DNA from: SIG653 sp045578045
GTDB lineage: Bacteria; Bacillota; Clostridia; Oscillospirales; CAG-382
Reading direction: 5' to 3'
Assembly (NCBI GenBank): GCA_045578045.1
Contig: JAZNJM010000076.1
Coordinates: forward strand, 1-13,836
DNA length: 13,836 bases
Shown here: positions 1 to 6,473 of the stretch, piece by piece
Layout: each line of letters begins with the position of its first letter
Numbering within the stretch: the stretch's first letter is position 1
Notes under the pieces: generated by a model
What the model was told of the DNA's origin: nothing
Databases searched by the model: none
Seen by the model: the letters and a program-made list of their open reading frames with translations, nothing else
Program-made: the position numbers and the translations under genes

Positions 1-1
1 G

Positions 2-151
2 GATTTCGATGGTATAGAATGGATGGGACAGGGCTTTGCACATCAGATTTTTGTTGTTTTCCAAAATGCTCATCCTGAAATTTCATTAGTTCCTCAAAAT
101 ATGAATGACAGCGTTGAAAGCATGTATAACCACGTTACAAAAACAAATTAA
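2..151 (+). CDS. STAS-like (DUF4325) domain protein, C-terminal fragment
   Basis: An open frame enters from the left edge and ends at TAA (149-151), giving the last 49 residues of a protein. The fragment reads DFDGIEWMGQGFAHQIF, then VFQNAHPEI and a closing MNDSVESMYNHV. This matches my memory of the STAS-like DUF4325 family, in which an acidic beta strand (DFxGV/I) is followed by a G-Q/A-F-A-x-x-I/L-F helix and an N-x-x-V-x-x-M helix. Family members are small proteins often encoded beside histidine-kinase-like ATPases in accessory or defence loci; that is family knowledge and cannot be seen here. The start, the full length and any partner gene lie outside the window. No terminator follows the stop before the first 48-bp repeat. 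The family call rests on a short fragment. Confidence 0.75.
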   Translation, partial: DFDGIEWMGQGFAHQIFVVFQNAHPEISLVPQNMNDSVESMYNHVTKTN

Positions 152-272
152 ATTGGAAATATCAATATGATAGTGCTAAACACAAAACCTTTATTGCAAT
201 TATTGAAAAACCAAAGTTTCACAAGGCTATGTGTCGATACCGATTATTAAAACGGTTTAAAACTTGAAAAAT

Positions 273-320
273 TCAAAAGTGAGCTATCCTCCCATCAGTG
301 AAAATGGGAATCAAGGGTGA
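273..320 (+). repeat. 48-bp direct repeat, left copy
   Basis: This stretch is identical over 48 bp to 3694-3741, and the match stops on both sides. Inside it TCCCAT (290-295) and ATGGGA (303-308) form a 6-bp inverted repeat around a 7-base loop. The two copies enclose the three-gene restriction-modification-like operon. The copy could be a recombination site core, or homology used for cassette exchange; the sequence alone does not decide. No recombinase gene is present between the copies. Confidence 0.95.
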
Positions 321-358
321 TTTTATTCAAACAAGGGTAAATTATGGTTCCACTTCTC

Positions 359-387
359 TTGAAAAATGTCAAATTATGTGCTATAAT
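359..387 (+). promoter_or_regulatory. Consensus promoter of the defence operon
   Basis: TTGAAA (359-364) and TATAAT (382-387) are separated by exactly 17 bp, close to the vegetative sigma consensus. Transcription would begin near 394, about 32 bp before the first ATG at 426. The promoter lies inside the repeat-bounded segment, so the cassette carries its own expression signal. Confidence 0.85.
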
Positions 388-425
388 TATTGTGTATGAT
401 GAGATAAAGGGTTGGAGTTTGATAT

Positions 426-1220
426 ATGAAAAAGAAATTAAGTGTGTTAGTGATAATTATACTTTGCCTTACGATTATTAGTGCTATACTACTTCCGTTT
501 ATAGTCAATGAGAGTTTTAAGACAGGTAAAGGATATGTAGTTCTTTGGGAAACTGCTGATATGTTAGCCTATTGTGGAACTGCTCTTTCTGTTATTGCTA
601 CTGCTATTTTAAGTTGTATTGCGGTTGTAATTTCAAGCAAAGCAAATGATGTAAGTAACAGAATGCTTAAACTTGAAGAAGAACGTATAACACCTTATTT
701 GGATATTCTACGAGAAAAATGTGAAATTACTGAATGTAAGGACGATAACACCAAACTGAAAGTTAAACTGCACATAAGAAATCTTGGAGAATACCCGATT
801 CAAAATATCTATTTAAGCAGAACAGAGTTAAGCCACAAGGAACTTGACGGTCTTTATAATAAGGAAGAGATACAAAGTAGAATATTTGAGCAATTTGAAA
901 AAATTGACAGTAACAAAAGAGGTACTAGTGATTACAATTTAACTTGTATAGCAGGACTTCGCGAAATGGTTATAATCCATTCCAAAAGCAAAAATGGAGA
1001 AAAGACAGAGGAAGAAGAACATACACCGTTTTCGGAAAACTTATTCTTCAACATAGGCAAACAGGAAGTAGGCACTCCTATTGAACTATTTATTACTATG
1101 CAGAATATTGCAGGTAAGGTGTTTCTCCAAAGAACAAAATTGTTTATAGTGCAACGCAATCAAGACAAGAAATATTTTTTGACTATGCACTCAAAACGTA
1201 TTGAAACTATTGAACTTTGA
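426..1220 (+). CDS. Two-helix membrane protein of the defence cassette, unknown function
   Basis: This 264-residue protein starts at ATG 426 after a weak TTGGAG ribosome site. The N-terminus has a lysine-rich tip and a first hydrophobic helix (about residues 7-27). A short loop with the sequence YVVLWETADMLAYCG follows, then a second helix (about 47-70), a short charged linker, and a soluble domain of roughly 180 residues predicted to be cytoplasmic. I do not recognise the soluble domain. The aromatic loop and glycine/serine-rich second helix resemble the two-helix membrane proteins often found in Bacillota accessory loci. It is the first gene of an apparent operon, 28 bp before the methyltransferase, and lies inside the repeats. 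It could be a membrane effector or a passenger. Function unassigned. Confidence 0.85.
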   Translation: MKKKLSVLVIIILCLTIISAILLPFIVNESFKTGKGYVVLWETADMLAYCGTALSVIATAILSCIAVVISSKANDVSNRMLKLEEERITPYLDILREKCEITECKDDNTKLKVKLHIRNLGEYPIQNIYLSRTELSHKELDGLYNKEEIQSRIFEQFEKIDSNKRGTSDYNLTCIAGLREMVIIHSKSKNGEKTEEEEHTPFSENLFFNIGKQEVGTPIELFITMQNIAGKVFLQRTKLFIVQRNQDKKYFLTMHSKRIETIEL

Positions 1221-1248
1221 TACGGTGATGAGTAATTGAGGTGATAAA

Positions 1249-2400
1249 ATGGCTAAAAGAAATGATACATTAAGACAGGCTAACAAAAGCAAGAATGATG
1301 AGTTCTATACTCAATATGAAGACATACAGAGAGAAGTTAATGCTTATCTGGAATATAACCCAGATTTATTTAATGGCAAGACAGTATTGCTTCCTTGTGA
1401 TGACCCAGAGTGGAGTAACTTCACAAAGTTTTTTGCACAAAACTTTGAGAATTTCGGCTTGAAGAAACTGATAAGTACAAGTTATGCTGCCGACAGCAAA
1501 AAAGAAAGTTATGATTTTGAGGAAGAATATCATCAGTTTTCTATTTTTGATATAACTGACTTTGAAAGTAGCAGTCCTAACTATGACAAGGATATTACGC
1601 ACACAAGAGGAAAAATCTTCACTCTTACAAGGGATAGTAATAGTTCTGGCAATATTGATATTGATGATTTGGAATGGCACTATTTAGATGGGGACGGAGA
1701 TTTTAGAAGTGATGAGGTCAAGGCTTTAAGGGACGAGGCAGATATTATTATCACTAATCCACCGTTTTCTCTGTTCAGGGAGTTTGTTGCATGGTTAATG
1801 GAGAGTGGAAAAAAATTTCTCATCATTGGCAACCAAAACGCTATTACATATAAAGAGATATTCCCATTGATTAAAGATAACCTTTTATGGTTGGGCAATA
1901 GATTTAATCAAAGGATAAATGGCAAGAATATGACATTTTTAGTGCCTGACAATTATCCGATGACAGGAACAGAAGTCGAAACGGATAATGAAGGCAGAAA
2001 ATACATATCCGTTGCTGGTACAGGGTGGTTTACGAATATAGAACACGGTCGCAGACATCAGCCATTATCATTGATGACCCAGAGCGACAATATTAAATAT
2101 AGTAAGCATAGCGAAGTGCAGAATATTGGTTATAAAAAGTTTGACCATTATGACGCTATCAACGTACCATACACTGATGCTATACCAAGTGATTATGACG
2201 GTCTTATGGGAGTGCCGATAACTTTTCTTGCAAAGTATTGTCCCGAACAGTTTGAAATTGTAAATGGAATGAACCGATATATGATACTCGGCGAAGAAGA
2301 ATTAAACGAAGAAATAAGGGTTGCTCATTCTCACTTGTGTAATATAGAGGGTAAGGCTTCATATTTTAGAATCCTAATAAGAAAGAGGGTGCAAGAATGA
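1249..2400 (+). CDS. Adenine-specific DNA methyltransferase, EcoRI family
   Basis: This 383-residue protein probably transfers a methyl group from S-adenosylmethionine to the N6 of adenine in a specific DNA site. The start is ATG 1249, five bases after GAGGTG. The N-terminal KSKNDEFYTQYEDI (13-26) and VLLPCDDPEWSNFTKFF (46-62) are typical of the M.EcoRI family and include the cofactor-binding region. The catalytic motif IV is NPPF at 170-173, preceded by the hydrophobic strand ADIIIT. LIIGNQNAITYKEIF (191-205) follows as in the family. The length is near the 326-380 expected. The stop overlaps the start of the DUF262-HNH gene by four bases, which implies translational coupling and a modification/restriction pairing. 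The target site cannot be read from sequence. An orphan or regulatory methylase is less likely given the partner. Confidence 0.92.
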   Translation: MAKRNDTLRQANKSKNDEFYTQYEDIQREVNAYLEYNPDLFNGKTVLLPCDDPEWSNFTKFFAQNFENFGLKKLISTSYAADSKKESYDFEEEYHQFSIFDITDFESSSPNYDKDITHTRGKIFTLTRDSNSSGNIDIDDLEWHYLDGDGDFRSDEVKALRDEADIIITNPPFSLFREFVAWLMESGKKFLIIGNQNAITYKEIFPLIKDNLLWLGNRFNQRINGKNMTFLVPDNYPMTGTEVETDNEGRKYISVAGTGWFTNIEHGRRHQPLSLMTQSDNIKYSKHSEVQNIGYKKFDHYDAINVPYTDAIPSDYDGLMGVPITFLAKYCPEQFEIVNGMNRYMILGEEELNEEIRVAHSHLCNIEGKASYFRILIRKRVQE

Positions 2401-3560
2401 TTACCACATTAGTAACCGATATAACAGTTGAGGACATATGCAAAGGCTTTGTATATAACGAGTATGAGGGTAAAGGTCTGTTCGGTCTTTCTGGAAAACT
2501 TGTTATTCAGCCAGAGTATCAGCGTAATTACATTTATGCTGACGGAAAGCGTGATGTGGCTGTTATTGATTCCATTCTCAAAGGCTATCCTCTGGGACTT
2601 ATTTACTTTACAAAGGTTGCAGAAGATAAATATGAGGTTCTGGACGGACAACAGCGTATTACCAGTTTTGGACGATATGTAACAGGTAAGTTTGCTATTA
2701 ACGACCAGAATGGCATACCGAGATACTTCTCTGGACTTGCAAAGGATATGCAGGACAAGATAATGCAGACTACCTTGACTATCTATATCTGTGAGGGTAC
2801 GGAGAGCGAAATCAAGGAATGGTTCAAGACTATCAATATCGCAGGAATACCCCTTAACGAGCAGGAACTTTCAAACGCTATCCATTCGGGACCCTTTGTA
2901 ACCAAAGCAAAAGAGGAGTTCTCAAATAGCCAGAACGCCAATATCCAGAAATGGAGTGCGTACATATCTGGTAGTGTTATAAGACAGGACTATTTGCGTA
3001 CTGCTCTTGAATGGGTAAGCAAGGGCAATATTGACGATTATATGAGTAAGCACAGATACGATGATAACATTAACGAGTTGAAAGCATATTTCACTAGCGT
3101 TATTGATTGGGTATCAAGTGTCTTTGCCGATGTTGAAAGTGAAATGAGAGGTCTGCCTTGGGGTGAGTTCTACGAGCAGTACCACACAAACGCCTATGCT
3201 CCCGATGAAGTGTCGGCTAAACTGAAAGAACTGTATTCTGACTTCTATGTCAAGGATAAAAAGGGTGTATATGAGTATATCCTTGGTGGCTGTACCGACA
3301 GCAAACTCCTTAACATTCGAGTATTTGACGAGCCTACTAAAAAGACAGTTTATACACGCCAGACCGAAGAAGCAAAGAGCAGTAATGTTTCAAACTGTCC
3401 TCTTTGTGCTATGGGTGCTGACAACAACAAAAACCGTATCTGGAAGATTACAGAAATGGATGCAGACCACGTTACCGCTTGGAGCAAAGGCGGTTCAACC
3501 GATATAAATAACTGTCAAATGCTCTGTAAAACCCACAATAGAGCAAAAGGAAATAAGTAA
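2397..3560 (+). CDS. DUF262-HNH endonuclease, likely restriction partner
   Basis: This 387-residue protein joins an N-terminal DUF262 (ParB/GmrS-like) domain to a C-terminal HNH nuclease. DUF262 hallmarks are PEYQRNY at 39-45 and DGQQRI at 83-88, the motif linked to nucleotide hydrolysis and regulation in GmrSD- and SspE-type enzymes. The HNH part spans about 330-387: C334 and C337 with C377 and H380 as likely zinc ligands, the catalytic DH pair at 357-358, then the GGSTD loop, N371/N372 and a final KTHNRAKG. This is a classical CxxC-type HNH, not the DUF1524 domain usual in GmrSD. ATG 2397 lies in the ATGA overlap with the methyltransferase stop. DUF262 nucleases are best known as type IV enzymes cutting modified DNA; beside a methyltransferase, this one may instead be blocked by methylation. 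That direction is unresolved. Confidence 0.9.
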   Translation: MITTLVTDITVEDICKGFVYNEYEGKGLFGLSGKLVIQPEYQRNYIYADGKRDVAVIDSILKGYPLGLIYFTKVAEDKYEVLDGQQRITSFGRYVTGKFAINDQNGIPRYFSGLAKDMQDKIMQTTLTIYICEGTESEIKEWFKTINIAGIPLNEQELSNAIHSGPFVTKAKEEFSNSQNANIQKWSAYISGSVIRQDYLRTALEWVSKGNIDDYMSKHRYDDNINELKAYFTSVIDWVSSVFADVESEMRGLPWGEFYEQYHTNAYAPDEVSAKLKELYSDFYVKDKKGVYEYILGGCTDSKLLNIRVFDEPTKKTVYTRQTEEAKSSNVSNCPLCAMGADNNKNRIWKITEMDADHVTAWSKGGSTDINNCQMLCKTHNRAKGNK

Positions 3561-3693
3561 ATTCAACACTTGGCAAATCGAGAAATATATAGTAAATACA
3601 AAACCTACAGGACAATATCAATTCATCAACTTAATAAATTAAAATCCAACCGAAGCCACTATTTTTTCTCAAATCATTTTGAACTATCCACAA

Positions 3694-3741
3694 TCAAAAG
3701 TGAGCTATCCTCCCATCAGTGAAAATGGGAATCAAGGGTGA
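3694..3741 (+). repeat. 48-bp direct repeat, right copy
   Basis: This is the perfect second copy of 273-320. Its last three bases (TGA) are also the first three bases of the long terminator stem at 3739-3791. The left copy has no such hairpin behind it. That asymmetry suggests that the repeat-terminator junction is the older arrangement and that the cassette was inserted or swapped in front of it. The 133 bp between the nuclease stop and this copy are AT-rich and hold nothing I recognise. Confidence 0.95.
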
Positions 3742-3797
3742 GCATCAGAACTTAATACAGAGGAAAAAACTCTGTATTGTTTTGGTGCTCATTTTTT
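3739..3797 (+). terminator. Large intrinsic terminator after the defence cassette
   Basis: A stem runs from TGAGCATCAGAAC (3739-3751) to GTTTTGGTGCTCA (3779-3791). An inner stem pairs AATACAGAG (3754-3762) with CTCTGTATT (3770-3778) around a 7-base loop. The outer 13 pairs include two G-U pairs and are separated from the inner nine by a two-base bulge. Six T residues follow. This is an unusually long but typical rho-independent terminator. Confidence 0.9.
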
Positions 3798-4033
3798 ATT
3801 TTAAAAGATAATATAACAGTTGTCAAAGCATATTAATATGATGCAAAAAATTAGTTATTACTGATAAAAGATATAAAGAGTAATAACTTTTGGTTTAAGA
3901 GTAATAACTACGTTTTTTCAAAATTTAGTGGGAGCAAAAAATATAAAAAGTAAATACTGACGATATTGACTTTTTTATTTTTAATTAAGCTATACTTTGT
4001 TTTTTATTAATCTACACTTTATCAAAAAACAAG
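3798..4033. other. Gene-free AT-rich stretch with GTAATAACT motifs
   Basis: I see no coding frame here. AGTTATTAC (3853-3861) is inverted relative to two direct copies of GTAATAACT (3880-3888 and 3901-3909). The direct copies sit in an identical 13-base context, AAGAGTAATAACT, and are spaced 21 bp apart, about two helical turns, as in a regulator binding site. A weak promoter-like pair, TTGACT (3966-3971) and TATACT (3991-3996), has a long 19-bp spacer and points at the terminator at 4034. No plus-strand gene lies downstream. Confidence 0.5.
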
Positions 4034-4080
4034 AAGGACTGTTGCTGATTGTTAATCAAATCTGCAACAGTCCTTTTTTA
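4034..4080. terminator. Bidirectional intrinsic terminator
   Basis: Perfect 12-bp arms AAGGACTGTTGC (4034-4045) and GCAACAGTCCTT (4064-4075) enclose a loop that can itself form TGATT/AATCA. On the plus strand the stem runs into T residues through 4079. On the minus strand it is followed by a T-rich tract, so it can end the SPFH gene transcript, whose stop codon is at 4094-4096. Confidence 0.9.
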
Positions 4081-4093
4081 AACCGTTAATTTA

Positions 4094-5146
4094 TTATTGT
4101 TCGTTATTTTTTGCGGTGTTTATAATTGTGCTTACATCTTCAGAACCAACGTATGTTTCGGGGAGCTTTCCGTCCCATTGTTGTATGTAGTAATAGTTGA
4201 GAATTTGTTCTGTAAGGCTTTCCGCAATAGCTTTATTTGCGGCAGCTTCTTTTTGTCCTGCATATTCAACGCCGTCTGCTTCAATTTTAACAACTGCAAG
4301 GTCTGCTTCAGCTTTAATTTTAGCGGTTTCAGCATCAACCTGAGCTTGAATCTTTGCAGTTTCTGCGGCAGCGTTTGCCTGAATAATTGCCATCTGAGCT
4401 GCGGCTTCTTGTTCCATAACCTTTTGAGCTTGTTCAATTTCAGCTTGTAATTTATTCTGTGCGGCAACTTGTTTTGCTTCAACGGCGTTTGTGAATGCAT
4501 CTGTGAAGTCCATATCTTCTATTGCTGCGGAAACAACCTGAATATTGTATTTTTGCAAGCTATCAGTTAAAACCTTTTCAATGGCTTCTGCGAGTTCTGC
4601 ACGGGAGCTTATAAGCTGTTCAGCAGTATATCTTGCAGTTACAACTTTAACGGCTTCTGCAATATTTGGAACGATAACCGTATCATAATATGCAGTTCCA
4701 ACGGTTTTGTATATTTCTTGAGCGTTGGATTTATCAATCTGATAGTTAAGGGTATATAAAACGGAAACCTCCTGAATATCAGAAGAAAAACAAGCAAGAG
4801 ACGTACTTGCTTTCTGAACACGGTTATCCATCATAACAACCTTTTGCCAAGGAGCTTTCATATTAAAACCAGCATCAAAGGTTGTATTTTCAACCTTTCC
4901 GAAGGTTGTGAGAACGCCTGTATGTCCTGTTGGAACAGAGGTCATACAGCTAAGCCATCCCAAAAGTCCTGCAAAAATAATGCCTAAAACAACAGAAACA
5001 ACGGAAAATTTTCTAAGAGGTCTTGAAACGTCAATAATCATATTTCCCGATGCTCCTTTTTTAGGAGCTTTTTTGTATGTGAAGCAAAAAACTCCCAATC
5101 CGATTCCCAATAAAAGAATGATAATTCCTAAAATAAAAGGTGCCAT
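4094..5146 (-). CDS. SPFH/prohibitin (Band 7) family membrane protein
   Basis: This 350-residue membrane-anchored scaffold protein belongs to the stomatin/prohibitin/flotillin superfamily, whose members oligomerise at the membrane and often partner with membrane proteases. The start is ATG at 5146, six bases after GAGGAG. Two hydrophobic helices (about 3-24 and 47-69) precede the SPFH core, which begins at VPTGHTGVLTTFGKVE and continues through FNMKAPWQKVVMMDNRVQ with the usual strand and helix pattern to about residue 215. A long alanine-, glutamine- and glutamate-rich coiled coil covers about 220-310. The C-terminal tail ILNYYYIQQWDGKLPETYVG is common in this family. No NfeD-like or protease partner is adjacent. 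The gene stands alone and ends at the hairpin at 4034-4080. The biological role is not predictable. Confidence 0.93.
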   Translation of the reverse strand: MAPFILGIIILLLGIGLGVFCFTYKKAPKKGASGNMIIDVSRPLRKFSVVSVVLGIIFAGLLGWLSCMTSVPTGHTGVLTTFGKVENTTFDAGFNMKAPWQKVVMMDNRVQKASTSLACFSSDIQEVSVLYTLNYQIDKSNAQEIYKTVGTAYYDTVIVPNIAEAVKVVTARYTAEQLISSRAELAEAIEKVLTDSLQKYNIQVVSAAIEDMDFTDAFTNAVEAKQVAAQNKLQAEIEQAQKVMEQEAAAQMAIIQANAAAETAKIQAQVDAETAKIKAEADLAVVKIEADGVEYAGQKEAAANKAIAESLTEQILNYYYIQQWDGKLPETYVGSEDVSTIINTAKNNEQ

Positions 5147-5402
5147 TTTTTTCTCCTCGTTAAATTAAATTTATAAAAAACTCAAAAAAAACATACGTAT
5201 TTGATATAATATTTTTTTGAATTATTATACTATAAACCTTTGTTTACGCCTAATTGAATCGTATATATGCTTATATAATATACATTGTGTATATATTTCA
5301 TAATATTACCCCATATATACCGCATATATATTATATTCTTTGTTTTTGAATTATACTACTTTTTTCGACAAATTGCAATATGTTTTTATGAAAATATAAT
5401 TT

Positions 5403-5747
5403 TTATTGATTTTTTGCTTTTTCTAAAAGAGAACTGAAATATTTTTCGGTGTTCTTTTCGTCTTCTTTTGTTATTTCTATTTTATTCCAAAGCTCTTTAA
5501 AGGACAATCCCTCGAATATTTTTAATGACACCATTTCATCAAAAGATAAAAATAAACGAATATTGTTTTCTTCAAGGCTGAGCCAATATAAATAACCATT
5601 ATTTTTTAATACTTTTTGTGGTCTTTTACCTATTTTGCATTTTGAATAATTATCTTTCCCCGAAACGCAAAAATCAAATTCAAGGCAATACAGATTTCTC
5701 AAATCAATATTTGTCATTATGTTTTTTAATTCATCAAAACTTATCAT
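5403..5747 (-). CDS. Small hypothetical protein
   Basis: This 114-residue acidic and lysine-rich protein has no signal peptide and no membrane segment. ATG at 5747 is preceded by AAAGGG with a short A-rich spacer. It contains several aromatic residues (YCLEFDF, YLYWLSLEEN, YFSSLL) and two cysteines (C21 and C27). SFDEL and SFDEM recur at residues 3-7 and 68-72, which may be coincidence. I do not recognise the family. Immunity-type or phage-derived small proteins can look like this, but nothing specific supports that. The 256 bp between it and the SPFH gene are extremely AT-rich, with TATATATGC (5262-5270) inverted at 5322-5330; they probably hold the SPFH promoter, which I could not fix. Confidence 0.7.
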   Translation of the reverse strand: MISFDELKNIMTNIDLRNLYCLEFDFCVSGKDNYSKCKIGKRPQKVLKNNGYLYWLSLEENNIRLFLSFDEMVSLKIFEGLSFKELWNKIEITKEDEKNTEKYFSSLLEKAKNQ

Positions 5748-5845
5748 ATTTTTTCCCTTTCTGAATTAAAAAAGATTCAAATTCCAAATTGGACAGGACT
5801 TTTTATAAGTATATCAAAGTGAAAAATCATTGTCAATATATTTTT

Positions 5846-5877
5846 AAAAAAACAGCATTAGCGTTTTTTGCTAATGC
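5846..5877 (-). terminator. Intrinsic terminator of the paaK-ACT operon
   Basis: GCATTAGC (5855-5862) and GCTAATGC (5870-5877) form a perfect 8-bp stem with a 7-base loop. Read on the minus strand, the stem is followed by seven T residues (5846-5852). It lies about 140 bp beyond the ACT gene stop and is the first strong terminator met by that transcript. Confidence 0.85.
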
Positions 5878-5909
5878 CGTTCTTTAATTAAAAATACTGA
5901 TATTTAAAA

Positions 5910-6000
5910 AAGTCTGTTTAAGGCTTTTTCGCTGAATTTTTAAATTAGAGCCTTTTTAAGATTATTTTTCGTTAAGTCTGTAATTTAAAGCCTTTTTTAG
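5910..6000. repeat. Degenerate repeats of a GTCTGAAT-AAAGCCTTTTT type
   Basis: Between the ACT gene and its terminator lie diverged copies of a motif with GTCTG or GCTGA followed, 15-20 bases later, by AGCCTTTTT: 5931-5957 and 5976-5998, with a shorter fragment from 5912. The same pattern forms the clear 45-bp tandem repeat at 8997-9112. The relationship is by eye and the copies are imperfect. They may be decayed copies of a dispersed 3'-end repeat. Confidence 0.45.
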
Positions 6001-6013
6001 TCTTTTTTTGTTA

Positions 6014-6445
6014 TTATAGTTTGTTTATATCTGCCTCTGTTATAAGGTGGAAACCAGCTTCCTCAAGGGCAGCTTCTGCGAATTTATTGTTTTCAACGCG
6101 GAGAACAACATAGGCGTGTTTTTCCGTTCTTGCCATAAAGGCGTAGAGATATTCAAGGTTGATATTATTTTTATCAAGAACTGCCAAAGCAGAAGAAAGT
6201 TTTCCAGGTGCATCACCGATTTTAACTCCAACAACTTCCGTTACTTTTATAAGGTATCCTTCTTCTTTGAGCGTTTTTTCAGCTGTTTCTTCATCATTAA
6301 CAATGAGGCGGAGAATACCGAAAGCCTCTGTTTCGGCAATGGATAACGCTCTTATATTAACGTTATGGTTTGCAAGAGTTTCTGTTATATCAACAATTGC
6401 ACCCTGTTTATTTTCAACAAAAATTGTTAATTGTTTTATTGACAT
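6014..6445 (-). CDS. Tandem ACT-domain amino-acid-binding protein
   Basis: This 143-residue protein consists of two ACT domains and nothing else. Domain one (about 1-66) opens with IKQLTIFVENKQGAIVDITETLANHNVNIRAL, the typical strand-loop-helix of an ACT fold, in which G15 sits in the ligand loop. Domain two (about 70-143) opens with VVGVKIGDAPGKLSSALAVLDKNNINLEYLY. ATG at 6445 follows AAGGAG by eight bases, and the gene lies 28 bp downstream of the phenylacetate-CoA ligase gene, so the two are cotranscribed. In many anaerobes a stand-alone ACT protein is paired with a PaaK-like ligase. It probably senses an amino acid and modulates the ligase or its pathway, which is inference. Confidence 0.92.
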   Translation of the reverse strand: MSIKQLTIFVENKQGAIVDITETLANHNVNIRALSIAETEAFGILRLIVNDEETAEKTLKEEGYLIKVTEVVGVKIGDAPGKLSSALAVLDKNNINLEYLYAFMARTEKHAYVVLRVENNKFAEAALEEAGFHLITEADINKL

Positions 6446-6473
6446 AATAACTGCTCCTTTCAGAATTTATATA

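Larger units (their letters stand above)
152..425. other. Non-coding gap holding the left 48-bp repeat and the cassette promoter
   Basis: No convincing gene is visible here. The gap contains the left copy of the 48-bp repeat (273-320), a 7-bp direct repeat CAAGGGT at 312-318 and 332-338 (20 bp apart), and the promoter at 359-387. I see no hairpin with a T-run behind the STAS-like gene, so its transcript may read through into the cassette. Confidence 0.6.
273..3741 (+). mobile_element. Putative repeat-bounded defence cassette
   Basis: Two perfect 48-bp direct repeats bound a segment made only of one promoter and three same-strand genes: a membrane protein, an EcoRI-family methyltransferase and a DUF262-HNH nuclease. 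Recombination between the repeats would remove exactly 3,421 bp and leave one copy, joining the STAS-like gene to the terminator at 3739-3797. The segment carries no integrase, transposase or terminal inverted repeats, so it could move only with help in trans or by homologous recombination. Mobility is inferred; the repeats and gene content are seen directly. An alternative is a duplicated regulatory or terminator-proximal sequence with no mobility role. Confidence 0.4.

Noticed and set aside
273..320. Assigning the 48-bp repeat to a named insertion sequence or integrase attachment site
   Set aside because: No transposase, integrase, tRNA target or terminal inverted repeats are visible, and I cannot match the sequence to a known element with certainty.
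273..3741. CRISPR-like interpretation of the 48-bp repeats
   Set aside because: There are only two copies, more than 3.3 kb apart with genes between, and no cas genes.
4132..4500. Minus-strand 122-codon open frame rich in leucine, lysine and glutamine
   Set aside because: It overlaps the coiled-coil region of the SPFH gene in another frame; the low-complexity composition is a shadow of the repeated Ala/Glu/Gln codons and there is no ribosome site.
5161..5402. TATA-rich repeats upstream of the SPFH gene as an origin or binding-site array
   Set aside because: The region is extremely AT-rich, so short TATATA palindromes are expected by chance; no DnaA-box-like cluster is present.
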